A DNA stretch of 64,000 nucleotides from Halichondria panicea (taxonomy: Eukaryota; Porifera; Demospongiae; Suberitida; Halichondriidae), in contig NC_087382.1 in NCBI RefSeq assembly GCF_963675165.1, forward strand, positions 6,930,315-6,994,314. Direction: 5' to 3'. Positions 32,990-44,886 of the stretch are shown piece by piece (within the stretch, counting starts at the first letter, position 1; every line of letters starts with the position of its first letter). The notes beneath the pieces are model-generated. The model searched no databases, was not told the DNA's origin, and saw nothing but the letters and a program-made list of their open reading frames with translations. Made by a program: the position numbers and the translations under genes.

Positions 32990-34060
32990 CATCCCAACAC
33001 TGAGTAGGTAAACATCCTTTCGTTGGCGTTTTGCTAGGAAAGGTTGCAGATCACATGCACGATCATAAGCCACGTATTTCAGTCGCTTTATGTCGTTTCC
33101 TCGAGCAAACGTGGAGAGAAAAATATACATATGACTGTACATTTCCGTGAAATTGACTACAATTCCACAGGGTCCACAGGGTCGAACAGCTGCAATAATT
33201 CCAGCAGTCCTGTCAAAGTACCGATTTACATTACGGGGCTTACGACAGCCAACAAGTTGCTCATCACTGTCTGCATCCGACAGATCTCCAAGCTGCTGGT
33301 GACTGAATGGCAGTTGAAAATTACCACATTCCAACACAGATCCAGTGGAAACAACTGAAACAGATGCGGGAGGGGAGGGGATTTTGGTGAGAGATGCGAT
33401 CGGGATCGAAACCGTCAAACTTTTGCTGGATGTATGCTCGCTTCCTGGTGCTTACCGCCAGATATCGGTGAGCGAACACAACACTGCACTCACGTCACAC
33501 ATTACCTTAGTTTTTGGAGCGGCACACATTGCTCAATTTAACTTTTCGTTTCCATCATTGTAATCATGCCTTCCTTGCAACCTGGAACGTCGCACTCATG
33601 ATGCACCCATTCTGGTGTCTGTGAATTAACACCTCGCATAACCGACTGGCACAATTGTTCAATGTCACGTTGATTTCCTGTGGTGAAAATATTGAAATTC
33701 TGCTCACGGATAGTTCTACTCTCTGTGAACTTCTCTACCAACTGACACAAAAACCAGCTATCTTCTAGGCGAGTTTGAGTTGCATTCAGTTTCCAGTCAT
33801 TCTCCCCGATTATGTTTTGTCGTTTGAACGTAGGTGAAAATATGCCCAGCCTGCTGCGATGCATTTCACTGTGCCTGGCTCTGAAAAGTACAAGCACTAA
33901 ACAGTGTTAAGTGTCGCAGAAGCTCTTTCTCGAAAACAGTCTTCGAAGATGTTTGAAAGTACTTCACATCACTGTCACTTGCATAGAAAAAATGTTCTTT
34001 TGCTGTAGTGGTATGTGCTTCGACAAAGTAACCCGAGAAAAGTGCAGCAACGAGTGTTCC
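32990..34060 (-). pseudogene. KDZ-like transposase fragments
   Basis: Read leftward: YFVEAHTTTAKEHFFYASDS with FEKELLRHLTLFSACTF (about 33900-34060), then RLEDSWFLCQLVEKFTE and WVHHECDVPGCKEG (33540-33800), MCAAPKTKVMC (about 33500), and VGCRKPRNVNRYFDRTAGII, AAVRPCG, VNFTEMYSHMYIFLSTF, KRLKYVAYDRACDLQPFL (33000-33260). The RTAGI--VRPCG-----EM and YDRACDL--FL blocks with a preceding Cys/His cluster are what I recall from metazoan relatives of the KDZ transposases. The C-terminal half, expected to hold the last acidic residue, is missing after 33000. Frames differ between pieces. GT-AG introns may explain some shifts. Confidence 0.6.
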
Positions 34061-34319
34061 GCTTATCGTGTATACAATGGGGAATGATGGTCTGTTTCTG
34101 CAACTATTATTCGTTAAACTATTATTCCATGAACTGTCTATTTTATATACTCACCTTACTAGCAACGCTTTACCACAGCATGCCTGAGTGGGAGGAACAA
34201 GAATGAGTGGCTTGAATGAAGAATTCGAAGGGGCAATGCTGTGCTGTTGTTCGTGGATGGCTGCAGAGCAGCTGTCTTGCAGTGGGAATGAGTTCCATCG
34301 AATTCAACTGCAGCAGCAT

Positions 34320-34515
34320 TGCAGGAATCACCACCAATAGTCATGAATCGCATACAGACATGAATTGCCTCCAACAGCACAACCCTTAATCACAAACTTG
34401 CTCACAAGGTGCCACCTCAGAGGTGTCTTAGCTGGAAAGTGCTTCTCTGCTGTAATTAGCTCTGCTGTAATTAGAGTTGGAATTGTTACAACTGGTATCT
34501 TCATCGACTTCATCG
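34320..34515 (-). pseudogene. short transposon-type coding remnant, unassigned
   Basis: Frames reading LRWHLVSKFVIKGCAVGG and LEAIHVCMRFMTIGGDSCNA look coding-like but overlap and cannot be joined. They may be the upstream part of the KDZ-like gene. A duplicated TCTGCTGTAATTAG is present near 34446-34475. Confidence 0.22.
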
Positions 34516-34780
34516 ACGTCCTATAGAAGAAGAGCTGTGCAACAAATTTGTTGCTAGGGCCAGAATAGCTAGTGCAATAGCAGAACTCTTGCCTTAGAGG
34601 CTAGTAACACATCTATTCCCTAGACAACCTTACTGCTTAGCTGTTTGCAAGACAAGAACCCCAGTGCACATCCAAGTCTCTCCCTGAATACTTAACTTCT
34701 TTTGTTTCCCGGCCATTCGCCAACTCTACTAGTGAGATCGAGTAAGATCGAGTAAGTGCCTATTACCTATTTTCCATTGT

Positions 34781-35649
34781 TTAACCCTTTCGCATATTTT
34801 GTTTAAAAAATTTATAACTCATGAATCGTATATTAAAAACACTTGTAACAAAGTTCCACAGGTAGAACCGGACCTGTCGCATTCATGGAATCATCATTGT
34901 TGCCTAGCAACCAACTACTACCCCACAAATAACAATTGTTAAAAAATTCACAATTATGTACACAAACAATATTGCATGATGTTACGAAGTGACTGAACAC
35001 ATGATACAAGTGTTCAGAATGTTCTCACGGTGACATGGCTCGGACTCAATCAGGATCTGCAGAAACTTGTATTTGAGGTTCTATCGGCAGGCGCCCTTTT
35101 CCTGGGAAATATTTTCTTTACCTACACAGGTTTACAAGTTTAATGGTGGCTCATGATGTCCACTGTTGTACTAACTAGCCTAAACAAACCTATAGTGAAG
35201 CTATCAAGACTACAAATGCTACTCTATAGTGACTTACCAGGTTCAGGAAGATGGTCTACCTCAAGTGCAGGATTCTCAGGCTCTTTCTTTTTAGCTTGGC
35301 CTCGGAAAGGAAGTTTCCTACCTAGCTATGATCCCAGTCACTGTCCTCTCACTCTACAAGGCCATAGGCATTGATGTTCTCACTCTCTAGCCTATTCTCA
35401 CTCTCTAGCTTCCCTAGAACCTCCCTGAGGTTGTACTACGAAGATCTTGTAGCAATTAAGATCTTGTAGCAATTATAAAACGGTCACTTTTCTTTCGACT
35501 ATTCTGATTGAACCGTACCTCGAAGCAAAATATTAAAAACACCACGTGGAAGAGCAGCTCAATGCGCATGTGCTGGTACCTGCAGCGTGCACAATGATTT
35601 TTTGAAATGCCATGCCGACTATAGTCGGCTAAAGCGGGGAAAGGGTTAA
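34781..35649. mobile_element. 869-base TTAA-flanked element, piggyBac-type MITE
   Basis: TTAACCCTTT at the left (34781) and AAAGGGTTAA at the right (ending 35649) give TTAA target duplications and CCCTTT terminal repeats. TTAA insertion with a CCC start is the hallmark of piggyBac. Internally it has no transposase. The next bases after CCCTTT differ between ends (CGCATA versus CCCCGC), so the terminal repeat is short. The block CATATTTTGTTTAAAAAATT recurs near 60826. Confidence 0.7.
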
Positions 35650-36900
35650 TCATACATGCGCATGCTACTGTACTGCTAAATAATTTTATTTAAACATTCA
35701 CCAACACTTTATGTGCACACTACACAGAAATGGCAGCCAGCAAGCTTTCCACAAATGCTCATTTCCTTGAGACGGCTCAGTCCAACAGAATATCAAGTGT
35801 GAGAATGACACAGCTCATTGGAGCTCGGAGCTCGATGCTGACGCTATTGGAGTACAACTCGAATTTATTTTTTGGCCCCTAGGCCCCTACTAACGGCAGT
35901 TGAATCATTCATAACATTGCTGGGCCTGGGCCAGAAATTTCAAGAGCTAAACTGCTTTCAATATCACTGGTTTCATCCAGCCAGCGTTTGTATTTGAAAT
36001 GCTGAACAGCGACGGACTGAACAATCGGCAGTTGTTTGATTTTCCTCCTGAGAGGGAGCTCCTGCTGAACGATCCCATGCCTGCTGACCCATTTTGAATG
36101 CAGTTCGACTGGCACACGTATCTGCTGAGATGTATACACTCGAAGGTGAGGCATACGAGCTGTTTCGCACGTGTCACGATGAGTTGGTGCAGGTTGGTGC
36201 AGGAAAAGCAGAAGACGAAGGACGAGAATGTGCAGGGAATTTTGCCCAAAGCACGAGGGTACCTAGCTAGAATAGCTCACTGCAGGCTATTGTGAACACT
36301 GACATTGAAGACGACGAGTGTCCACCCTGGAGAACAAACGTATCTCCCAAGGCAGCAATGTGTATCATCACACACTATTGCTCTTGGCTTTGGAGATGGT
36401 GAAGTAGCTCGTCTGTTGAGTATGCACTCAAAATATGGTGACGGAATTCTCCACCTCTCGGATGTATGTCAAAAACATATTTCGGAGAAAATTGGTTCTA
36501 GCTATCCTGTGTCCATGCAAGGCAACAGAGCTAGTGAACACTGCTGCTCATCTCGGTTTTGGGGAGGTGATTGAAGTGTCAACCCCGAATCGGCGGGCAA
36601 TCACACGATTTAGAAAGAGGAAACTGTCAGACTCTCTGGAAAATGCTAAAGACAGCAAATATCAGCGACAACAAATATTGGACGGCATTTGACATTTCGG
36701 CAAGTTCATCTGCCCTCGCCGATATCGAGAATCAGTTGCCAACCTGAAACTATTTATATAGATAACAACCTCAGTCCTGTACTGTTATAGCAATACTATA
36801 ATAGGTCTGTGCTGTTTTATATATACTCACCATCTTATTTTCTTTATTACACGCAGCCATGTGGCATTAATTTTGACCTTTTAACCTAATTAATCTTTTA
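35650..36900. other. 1.25-kb stretch with unassigned coding-like frames
   Basis: A minus-strand frame (35909-36154) reads RVYTSQQIRVPVELHSKW then FKYKRWLDETSDIES. A plus-strand frame (36435-36692) reads ELVNTAAHLGFGEVIEVS and RFRKRKLSDSLENAKDSK. Both have coding-like composition, but neither matches a family I know and no convincing splice borders were found. Confidence 0.3.
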
Positions 36901-36904
36901 ACCT

Positions 36905-37575
36905 AATTAATGGCTTTACACATGCATGTGTGTACAACACAGTGTACAACACAGTGTACAACAGTAATGGGAATAACATGGGTAAATAATAAATTATTAT
37001 GTATGCACATTACACTGGCGTGACATCTGTGTATAACATGTGTATAACGTGGTATAATTATGCATGTTATGCACATTATACTGGTATTTTGGGTCCCAGT
37101 TGTGCGTAACTTTGGTAAGTGTGACATTATACACGTTGACTTTATACTGTATAATGTCTAACATGAACATGTAAATAATTATGCATGTTATGTTATGCAC
37201 ATTATACTGGTATTTTGGGTCCCATTTGTGCGTAACTTCGGTAAGTGTGACATTGACTTTATACTGTATAATATCTAACATGTATATAACACTGTGTATA
37301 ACATGTGGTATAATTATGCATGTTATGCACATTATACTGATATTTTGAGTGTACAGTTGTGAGGAAGTGTGATATTATATACGTTGATCTAAATTATGCA
37401 TAACATGCATGAGTGTACAGTTGTGAGGAAGTGTGATATTATACACGTTGACTTTATACGTTGACTTTATACTGTATAACACTGTGTATAACATGTGTAT
37501 AACGTGGTATAATAAGCATAATTATACTACTATTTTGAGTGTACAGTTGTGAGGAAGTGTGATATTATACACATT
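36905..37575. repeat. AT-rich degenerate satellite, about 4-5 units
   Basis: Blocks ATTATGCATGTTATGCACAT, TATACTGGTATTTTGGGTCC, GTGCGTAACTT, AAGTGTGACATTATACACG and TTGACTTTATACTGTATAAT recur in the same order at roughly 100-130 base spacing, with internal deletions in the later units. Short GCATAATGT words also form the array at 62.29-62.57 kb. Confidence 0.85.
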
Positions 37576-37968
37576 CTCAGGTATATTAAGGACTGGGACC
37601 TTCAATTATTGCTGAATCAGCTAAAACGCAGCCACGCCCACGATTTTTAATATGTTTTGTGTGTAAAAATTTTGTGCAGCTACTTATCTTTTTTAGTTCT
37701 AAAAACGGTGTTCTAAACCTCTTAGTGTAGTAGGTAGTTCAAAGGCTTAAGCAGACATATCCGCTGGGAGAGAGCATTATGTTCTATTTAGAGTAAGTTA
37801 TTAGCCTATAAAAATAAAAATGTCACTTATGTCAGCTGTAAGACTAAGTTTTGTGCAAAATCTCACCTTTGGCCAAAGAAGTGGCTCTCTCCCAGCAGAT
37901 ATGTCTGCTTAAGCCTTTGAACTACCTACTACACTAAGAATTAAGAGCTATTTAGAACACGGTTTTTT
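37576..37968. mobile_element. Fold1 foldback MITE, copy 2, right arm truncated
   Basis: Starts CTCAGGTATATTAAGGACTG like the other copies. The centre is in the opposite orientation relative to copies 1 and 3. The second arm stops inside AGAACACGGTTTTT and is followed by unrelated sequence. Confidence 0.88.
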
Positions 37969-37999
37969 TTTCTGCAGCCTCACCCTGGTTTCTTTACCG

Positions 38000-38370
38000 C
38001 AGAGAGAAGCCGGATCGCTGCCAATTGGCGTCAACGGCCGTGTCAGCCACTTACCAGAGTGACGCCAATAGGCGTCATTGGCGCATAATCGTCTCCAGCG
38101 TAACATAATTATGTTTATATTATAGCTTGCTCTTTATTGTTAACACTTTACAGTGCTGTGTGTATAACTTGCACAGCAATATTTAAATTTCCTGTAACAG
38201 TCCAGACGCACAACATCTGTAGGATTTGTTAACTGTCCTTGGCCTTAGTGCACATTTCCTGCCTTCACATTTACTACTACAGGATAGTGCAATGTTTCCT
38301 GTAGAACTTCCTTTGCTTTATCTTTATACCTGTCATTCATAAATCCTTAGCATATAGGCCTCACTGCAGT
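38000..38370. other. no recognised gene
   Basis: Contains the GCCAATTGGCGTC / GACGCCAATAGGCGTC words near 38018-38075, palindromic or near-palindromic; otherwise nothing is recognised. Confidence 0.4.
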
Positions 38371-38725
38371 GTGTACTTCATCACCCACCAGTTGGTATTT
38401 ACTGTAGCAAGAGTCCACCTCTACAATAGTCCATACTCACTGTAACAATACTGACCACCCACTAGTCCATGGTACAATACTTGACATCTGATGTACACAC
38501 CTGACCACCGTCCATGCACACTGCAACTGCAACAATACTTCACATCCACTAGTCCATGCTAACTCCACCCACTATATAGTTCATGATTGCTCACTATGAT
38601 TGCTCACTTGTACTGCAATAAACCTCGACCACCCACCAGTCCATGCGTACTGTAACAATACCACCAGTCCATGTTCATGTTCACTGCAATAAGCACCCAC
38701 CAGTCCATGCATACTGTAACACCCA
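38370..38725. repeat. degenerate tandem repeat around CCACCAGTCCATG
   Basis: CCCACTAGTCCATG / CACCAGTCCATGC plus ACTGTAACAATAC blocks recur about 8-10 times at irregular 30-45 base spacing. Confidence 0.75.
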
Positions 38726-39060
38726 AGTATACGACGGAACGATCGCAAATAATTATATGATCAGGGTGCTATCAATAACAATGAGCAAAGGCATTGACTC
38801 TGAAGTACCCTTTTCTTGGAGAGTATACTCTGGTACAGTGTGTGTGTGTAGTATTGTTTCGCTGCTTGCATTAAACTTCCGGTATCCCGGTCCCACTCTT
38901 TAATCTGGTTCTGGTTTTGTAGCTATGAATCGACATGGGTTTCATTTGACATGGGTTTCTTTGGTACTAGATAGATAGTTTTGAACGTAGCATGTACTTT
39001 TCTCAACCACGCTTGGATTGGTCTTGTGTTGGATTGGTCTTGTGACAGATACAGGGGTTA

Positions 39061-39358
39061 CAGTAGAACCTCGATTATCCGGAACCTCGATTATCCGGCT
39101 TGGCAGTTTTCTTTTTACATAATTTAGAAAATGGGCGTGTCCAATGGGCGTGTCCCTCAAATGCGCATGCGCGTTGCAGCTGTTACCATGGAGACATGCC
39201 TGCTTTTCTTTTGCGCATGCGCAGACAACCATGTGGCACTGCTGTTCATCAATAAAGTGGGTGGATCAAAGCGTGGTTCATCTATTCGATTATCCGGCAT
39301 ATTCACTTATCCGGCCTGCTTCTGGAACCAAGGTGTCCGGATAATCGAGGTTCTACTG
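39061..39358. mobile_element. 298-base pogo/Tigger-type MITE
   Basis: Terminal repeats CAGTAGAACCTCGATTATCC (left) and its reverse complement ending CTACTG (right) are flanked by TA on both sides (39059-39060, 39359-39360). The CAGT-GAACCTCG-TTATCCGG terminus matches Tigger/pogo elements. The left end carries a 16-base tandem duplication (39067-39098) that the right end lacks. No protein is encoded. Confidence 0.93.
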
Positions 39359-39518
39359 TACTCCTACATAACTATATCTAATTTTTTTACTGATTCATTA
39401 AACGTAATTATTCCTTTGTATCTAGAGAGGTTGGCAGGGTTATACTCGATGCCAAAACACCAATCGCCTACGACATGCAATCATAATTTGCAATCATAAT
39501 TATGAGAGGAATGTTGCA

Positions 39519-39737
39519 TTGTTGAAGAAAGAGCTCGAAAACAAAAACAAAAAACCGAACACAGAAGCCTGGTTCGCACTTTCTCAGAAAGAAGGAACTT
39601 GCCAAACTTGTGGTTTCATTGTGCCTTCATTTCTGAAGATGGCGATGTATAGTTTTGTTATCAAAGAGGCTGCATTGAGCACACACAAAAAACTTTGTGT
39701 ACCTGGGAAGAAAGTCTTGACGGTGGGTATGTCGTGA
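39519..39737 (+). CDS. unassigned 72-codon frame
   Basis: Reads MLKKELENKNKKPNTEAW then GTCQTCGFIVPSFLKMAMY. It has a Lys-rich start and one CxxC. No family recognised; it could be an exon of a larger gene or chance. Confidence 0.2.
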   Translation: MLKKELENKNKKPNTEAWFALSQKEGTCQTCGFIVPSFLKMAMYSFVIKEAALSTHKKLCVPGKKVLTVGMS

Positions 39738-40019
39738 CAATAGCTTCTTTGATGAAGTTGTAGATCACTGGCCAAATTTAGATATCACATCCATCTGGCC
39801 GTCTGGACCATGCTTTACCATCCAGCTTTACCATCCATCCAGCTTTACCATCCATCTGACTTTACCATCCATCTGACACAACCATCTGACACAAATCAAA
39901 TGAACACTATGAAGTGGCACAGAATATTTAATTGTGAAAGCATCCTTACCGTAAATTACTAATAATATGTTCCGTAATACTTTATCTCGTTTATTTGCTT
40001 TTACATGCAGTGAATTCTT

Positions 40020-41600
40020 AGCTTACACTGTAAAAAAAGGGGTGTCACAGTAAAACCAAAATAGGGTGTCAATGCCATACTGACACCCTATCAAGGGTGT
40101 CAAGTTATTGACACCCGGTGTCAAGGCAGGTGCTGCCATAACACTATAGCATGCACCAGGTTATTATGCCTCGAGGCGTAGCCGCACGAGGGATACGGTA
40201 AAGCTGACTGTGTGTGTGTGTGTGTCTGTGTGTCTGTTCCAGCTGTAACTGCTCAACGGTTGCAATGCGACGAAAACTAACAGCTTCTATAGGCTTCTAG
40301 CCACGTTCTCTTGGATTTTGATTCGTGGATTTGCAAACTAAAGCTTCTTTCTCGAGTTATGGCTAGTTTGACTCACATTGAAGGCTGTTGCAGTCTCTTC
40401 AGAATCTTTCATAGCATCATCTGTCCGCACAAACTTTCTATTCAACATATGAGTTAGCCTTGCACTAAAGCGCTAGCTTTTTGTTAGCTACAATACTCAG
40501 AAAATATCTGTTAAAACAGCTAGCTAGCAGTAGCCATTTGTGAAATTGATCTCTTTGGACACACCCTTTAATTATTCCTGTGTATGTAATGCGCATGCGC
40601 GCTCATTCCCCACGTGTGAGAAAATAATAATATCCAAGATCCAGATCCAGATCCTCCTGGCAGAATCATCTTTGTCTTGAAGGCCTGGTAAGCCACAAAA
40701 CACTACCATATAACAATATAGATAACAATATGCATGTACACAGGTCTTTTCTTCTTAGATATTATATACACTGAACTACAGATCTTGGAAGAATCAATTT
40801 TCTTCTTTCTTGAGGTCCTAGTAAGCCACATAATACAACAATAGATGCATGTAAATAAGTCTTTTCTTCTCAGTGACTTTATATAGATAAGCTAACCTTT
40901 AATATAAAATTCATTATAGAAACTAATATAACACTCTAATACTTTTCAGCGAAAGCAAAAACATGGCGAGAGGCATTAGCACAGCGCCAGCTTGAACACT
41001 AGTTCTACTAGTATATAATTTCACGAACAACAAAATTAATCACAAATCACAAAAAAAAAAAAATATGCGTAACAGTTCAGTTTTCAGTTAGTTCAGTTTG
41101 TTGTTGATAAAATTTACTCAAGATTGTCGTGGAAATTAACTATAGACTTGGGTACAGAAGACTATATACAAACTTTTCAAAAAATAACAGAATGGTAGGA
41201 AAAGAGATGTAGCAAAGCAGACGTGGATTGATGTTACATCACCAGGACATTATCCTCCACCAGGACCAATAAACATAAACAGTGTTTCGTTAAGAGCTAT
41301 ATTAAAAATCACAGGTCTTGATAATTGGAAGCAAACAGTCTACTATCAAACATGCACACTGCTAAGCATACTTACATTACAGGCCTACCTCGAGAATATC
41401 TTTTCCCTTTCCTCGACCAAGAAAAACAGCAAGTAGCTGAAGCGTATATGATGCAGTATAATTCATGTAAACCCATGAAGTGTTGAAATGTAGTTACTGC
41501 CAATTGTACGCATGCATACAAGACTTAGTACATAATACCTGCTGATTCACTTTCGATGTATATTCCGACAACAGCTTCTTTAGTGTGAGAATACTTAACT
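40020..41600. other. 1.6-kb stretch without a recognised gene
   Basis: Holds GACACCC/GGGTGTC inverted words at 40035-40130, a short (GT)n at 40212-40235, and an imperfect duplication of about 110 bases (GGTAAGCCACA..GTCTTTTCTTCT at 40687-40755 and 40810-40875). No coding support. Confidence 0.4.
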
Positions 41601-41648
41601 AATTCGCTCCAGTGATTTGGCAAAACTCCTTGATCATCTGTATAGGGT

Positions 41649-42192
41649 TCAAAAGAACATTTCCAAGATCTGCTTTACGGTTGGTCCTTCTGTCTTGATC
41701 CACTCCCTACGTATGCATGTGAGCAGTCTGCTCCATGAGAGTTCTTTGAGAGGTATGACCGCTTCAAGAATGAAATGTGACGTTCGACAAAGTGGTTTCT
41801 GCAGACGTATCAATCTTTGCCTTGGAGGAACAGCTCTATCTGGCTGACGTATATTTTTAAACTTGGTACGAAGTTGACGCAGCTCTGAGAAATATATAAA
41901 AAAACGGTTCATCACACACCTTAAGCGCCATTGTCCACTTTGTCCGGCAGAATTGTATGCTTCTCGACTAGTCTCCAACATACCGGTCATTAGGAGTGGG
42001 CCGGGATGTGTGCACGATGTACACGATCTCCACGCATGCTTTCTTTGTAAGATACCCTGTCTCGAGGGTATCGAGGACTTTGTTAGTAGAAGTAGAGAAG
42101 CGAACAGGAATAACTAATTTCTCCGCCCAGTCTTTGTCTAGGTCCATCTCTGATTCTTTATTATCGGGCTTCTTGTCAATTGGTCTGCACAA
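41649..42192 (-). pseudogene. two coding-like frames, unassigned
   Basis: The upstream frame (41968-42192) reads EKLVIPVRFSTSTNKVLDTL. The downstream frame (41649-41990) reads LETSREAYNSAGQSGQW then FSELRQLRTKFKNIRQPDR. The order loosely recalls the N-terminal end of TnpB/Fanzor-like proteins (hydrophobic strand, then R-AYN, then a helix with LR-KF), but no RuvC-type motif follows. No assignment is made. Confidence 0.2.
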
Positions 42193-42234
42193 ATAAGAAC
42201 TGAAAAGTTGGAGAAATCAAGCAAACACTCACGC

Positions 42235-43112
42235 GTCATCCCGAGTTTATTTTTATTGTTGAATTGGATCTCTAAGCTTCAAAATGTTCAAAATGATACC
42301 AAGATCGACTATGTTTGAGGGAACGCTACGAAGTATTGCAACGCCCTCTTGAGCAGATGACGCTCAAACGTCATGCAGATCATAAAGCTTAGTAAAAGAT
42401 TTCCTGGATTGCTTGGCATCTAAGAAGAAGAAATAAAAAGACAAAGACTCCCGTCGCTCCAATGGTAAGCTTTCACGTCTTGTTATCAGCTTGTACTTAC
42501 TTTCTGTGTCATGTATCAGTCTTATAATAGATCGCTCACTTGTATGGAGCCTACAAAAAGTGTCTTAAAGGAAGCCTGTCTGATCTATTATAGGTGGCCT
42601 TTCACTTAGTATTCGTCTATAATTATGCTAGATCCAACTTAGCCTTACAAGAAGCTTTCCTCCTTTAATTTAGTATTGGTATCACTGCCATTGTGCTTAG
42701 TATTAGCAGGCCTGATGGGATGAGTGATCACATCTTGGAGAGCCCAGGAAATTGTCCTATAACATCCCCCAGGTAACATCCCCCAGGTTGTCGGAGGCCT
42801 GAGAAACAATAGTCTATCTTAACTTACTACTTATCTGTAGGTGTAGGTTGTTATGGAGGTACATACATCTAAGAGTGGATCTACGCCAAGCTAGCTAGCT
42901 AGATAGCTGCTTTTTATGAATTTCTGTTGCTGTTTTGTTAAGAAGTGGAGCTATAATATACCTGGCTCCTCTTGATGATTGTACGTATCCTGTACAAGTT
43001 GTCATCTTTTATTTGTTAAAAATAATTAACAATAATAGGGAAATTCCTAAAAAATGAACGTTTCTTCAACGTCCGCGCTTGACCTGTTTAAAGCTTCGTA
43101 GAGAGCCAAGAG
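42235..43112 (+). mobile_element. Rep1 copy, shortened
   Basis: Matches the complete Rep1 from TTTATTGTTGAATTGGAT through CTCCCGTCGCTC and GGCCTGATGGGATG to CTTGACCTGTTTAAAGCTTC. Both termini are missing and several internal blocks are deleted. It carries a duplicated AACATCCCCCAGGT. Confidence 0.85.
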
Positions 43113-43615
43113 CCTGTCTTTAGACAATATTGTTTATGTTCATAATTGTGAAATGTGTAAAAAAAAATCGTTAATTAGTGGGGGGTGGTCAGTTGCTAGG
43201 TAACGATGATGACGTCATGGTACCCCCAGGATATGGGCCACCTGTAGGTATGGGCTACCTGTAGGAAATAGTTGCAAGTGATTGTTCATGAGATATGTAT
43301 TTTTCTTTAAAAATGTGTTTTTTTAATTAAAGCCGGGACCAAAATGTCACAGATGAAGTAACAATCAACAAAAGTGAAATTAGATAATTGGGAAGTGGTT
43401 GTTGTATGTCGGAAATTCAGAAATTTCTCCTGATACAGGGTGGTATAGTATAGGGCGCGCAGCTGAAAGTTCAGGGAAACATCACATTTCCCAGGATCTC
43501 TGATAGATGATCAACATACACAATTTGAGTCTGCGAAGGTCATGTCAACTTATTATCATACCGCACAAAATAAGGTACAAAAAATCAGAGATCAAGTAAT
43601 AATTATACTGTACAA
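43113..43615. other. no recognised gene
   Basis: Contains A9 and a duplicated GGTATGGGCTACCTGTAGG-like block near 43225-43265. No coding support. Confidence 0.4.
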
Positions 43616-43619
43616 CAGA

Positions 43620-43760
43620 CAGTAACGAGTTAGGGATTGGACTTTCTCTCCTTGGATTCTATTTTTAGTTTGCCTCCTTGCCTGAGGTGACTTTTTCACA
43701 CCTCAGGCAAGGAGGCAAACTAAAAATAGAATCCAAGGAGAGAAAGTCCACTCGTTACTG
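43620..43760. repeat. long near-perfect hairpin, about 60-pair stem
   Basis: CAGTAACGAGT (43620-43630) and GGACTTTCTCTCCTTGGATT.. up to CCTGAGGTG (43639-43689) pair exactly with CACCTCAGGCAAGG..GGACTTTC-complement and ACTCGTTACTG (ending 43760). The left arm has an 8-base bulge (TAGGGATT) and the loop is about 8-10 bases. Such a young-looking palindrome could be a small foldback element, a hairpin-RNA source, or an inverted assembly artefact. Confidence 0.93.
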
Positions 43761-43819
43761 AACGTATACATGTCTTCGGAAGAAAGTGGAGAAAAAGATT
43801 CCATGGTTGTTCACTGTTT

Positions 43820-43913
43820 GCCCTGGAGGTCTACATGCATTAATCTAATGTTCGATAGAACATTAGATTAACGCATGTAGACCTCCATGTAGACCTCCAG
43901 GGCACAACCACTT
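43820..43913. repeat. second long hairpin with a one-sided duplication
   Basis: GCCCTGGAGGTCTACATGCA with TTAATCTAATGTTC pairs with GAACATTAGATTAA and GCATGTAGACCTCC..AGGGC across a loop of about 4 bases. The right arm contains a 12-base tandem duplication (43874-43897) that is absent from the left arm. Confidence 0.92.
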
Positions 43914-44300
43914 CTACATGTATACGTTGTCCATGACTTTCAGCCACTTCATCTTCCCATTTTTCTGAACAGCGCTCTCCCTCTCTTTACGCTTCTGAAA
44001 AAAAATGATACATTGTCCGTCCGGTAATACAAAATTACCTACTTACCCGAGTTATTCTTTCTCCCAATTTTCTTCTCTTCCATTTTTCCAGATCTTTTCA
44101 AAGAGTCTTCTTCGCATTTAGTTTTGTAAAAGCGATATGCAGCATCTGCATCAAATATATATCAAGTGCTGGATTGAACGTGGGATTTTGTCCTTTGACC
44201 TCTGTCTTCATTTGTTCATTCTAATGCAATGAAAATTTAAGATTGCAATCGAGGTGTTTCATACCCTGGACTTTGTAAATTTGCCTTACTTTGTGCTTTA
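43914..44300 (-). pseudogene. candidate terminal exons of a Lys-rich protein
   Basis: Read leftward: QHEVKHKVRQIYKVQ near 44255-44300 before GGTATG, NEQMKTEVKGQNPTFNPALD after a TTGCATTAG acceptor near 44222, DADAAYRFYKTKCEEDSLKR to a GTAAGT donor at 44046, then RKERESAVQKNGKMKWLK to a TAG at 43914-43916. The intron 43995-44046 has canonical GTAAGT..CAG ends, but the frames on either side do not rejoin, so the gene is broken or my borders are wrong. No family recognised. Confidence 0.28.
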
Positions 44301-44886
44301 CTTCGTGCTGTTGATGACAATTCTAGCGTTAACATAGATATGACATAACATAATTACCCAAACTTTAGCCCTGCACCGAGTGTTTAGTGTTTATTAGAGT
44401 TTGTGACTAGGAGAGTTCATCCAATAATATTGAATTGAAATAGGCAAGTGAGTATAATTATACTATAGCTATATCTATAGCTAGCTAGCTCTGCTGAACA
44501 CGAGGCTGAATAACACACATTCAAAGCTTTGTACTAGACTAGACTTTAAGTTGCTAGACCCTCAGAGAAGAAAAAGTTCTATTGTGAGCTCACCCTGCAA
44601 GGATCTATACTGTTGTCAAATTAGATCCATTTGTCCTGGGATATTCAGAAGACTAAAGAGAGTGATCTAAAGCTAGGGTGAGTGAGACTGGGAGAGACTG
44701 CTGTGATCAGAGGGAGAGTTATAATTTATTATTAAATTTTTATTATTTTTATTATTTATTTTTATTATTATTTATTTTATTTATTATTTGGCCTGGCCTC
44801 AAAAGAGTAGTAGTCCCTCTTTATCTTTTATCTGGCCTACTCATAAGAGTAGTAGCTCATACATAAAATACTAAAGCCAAGCAAAC

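Noticed and set aside
41649-42192. Fanzor/TnpB-like nuclease
   Set aside because: Only a weak N-terminal resemblance (R-AYN and a following helix). No RuvC acidic motifs or zinc finger were found, and the two frames do not join.
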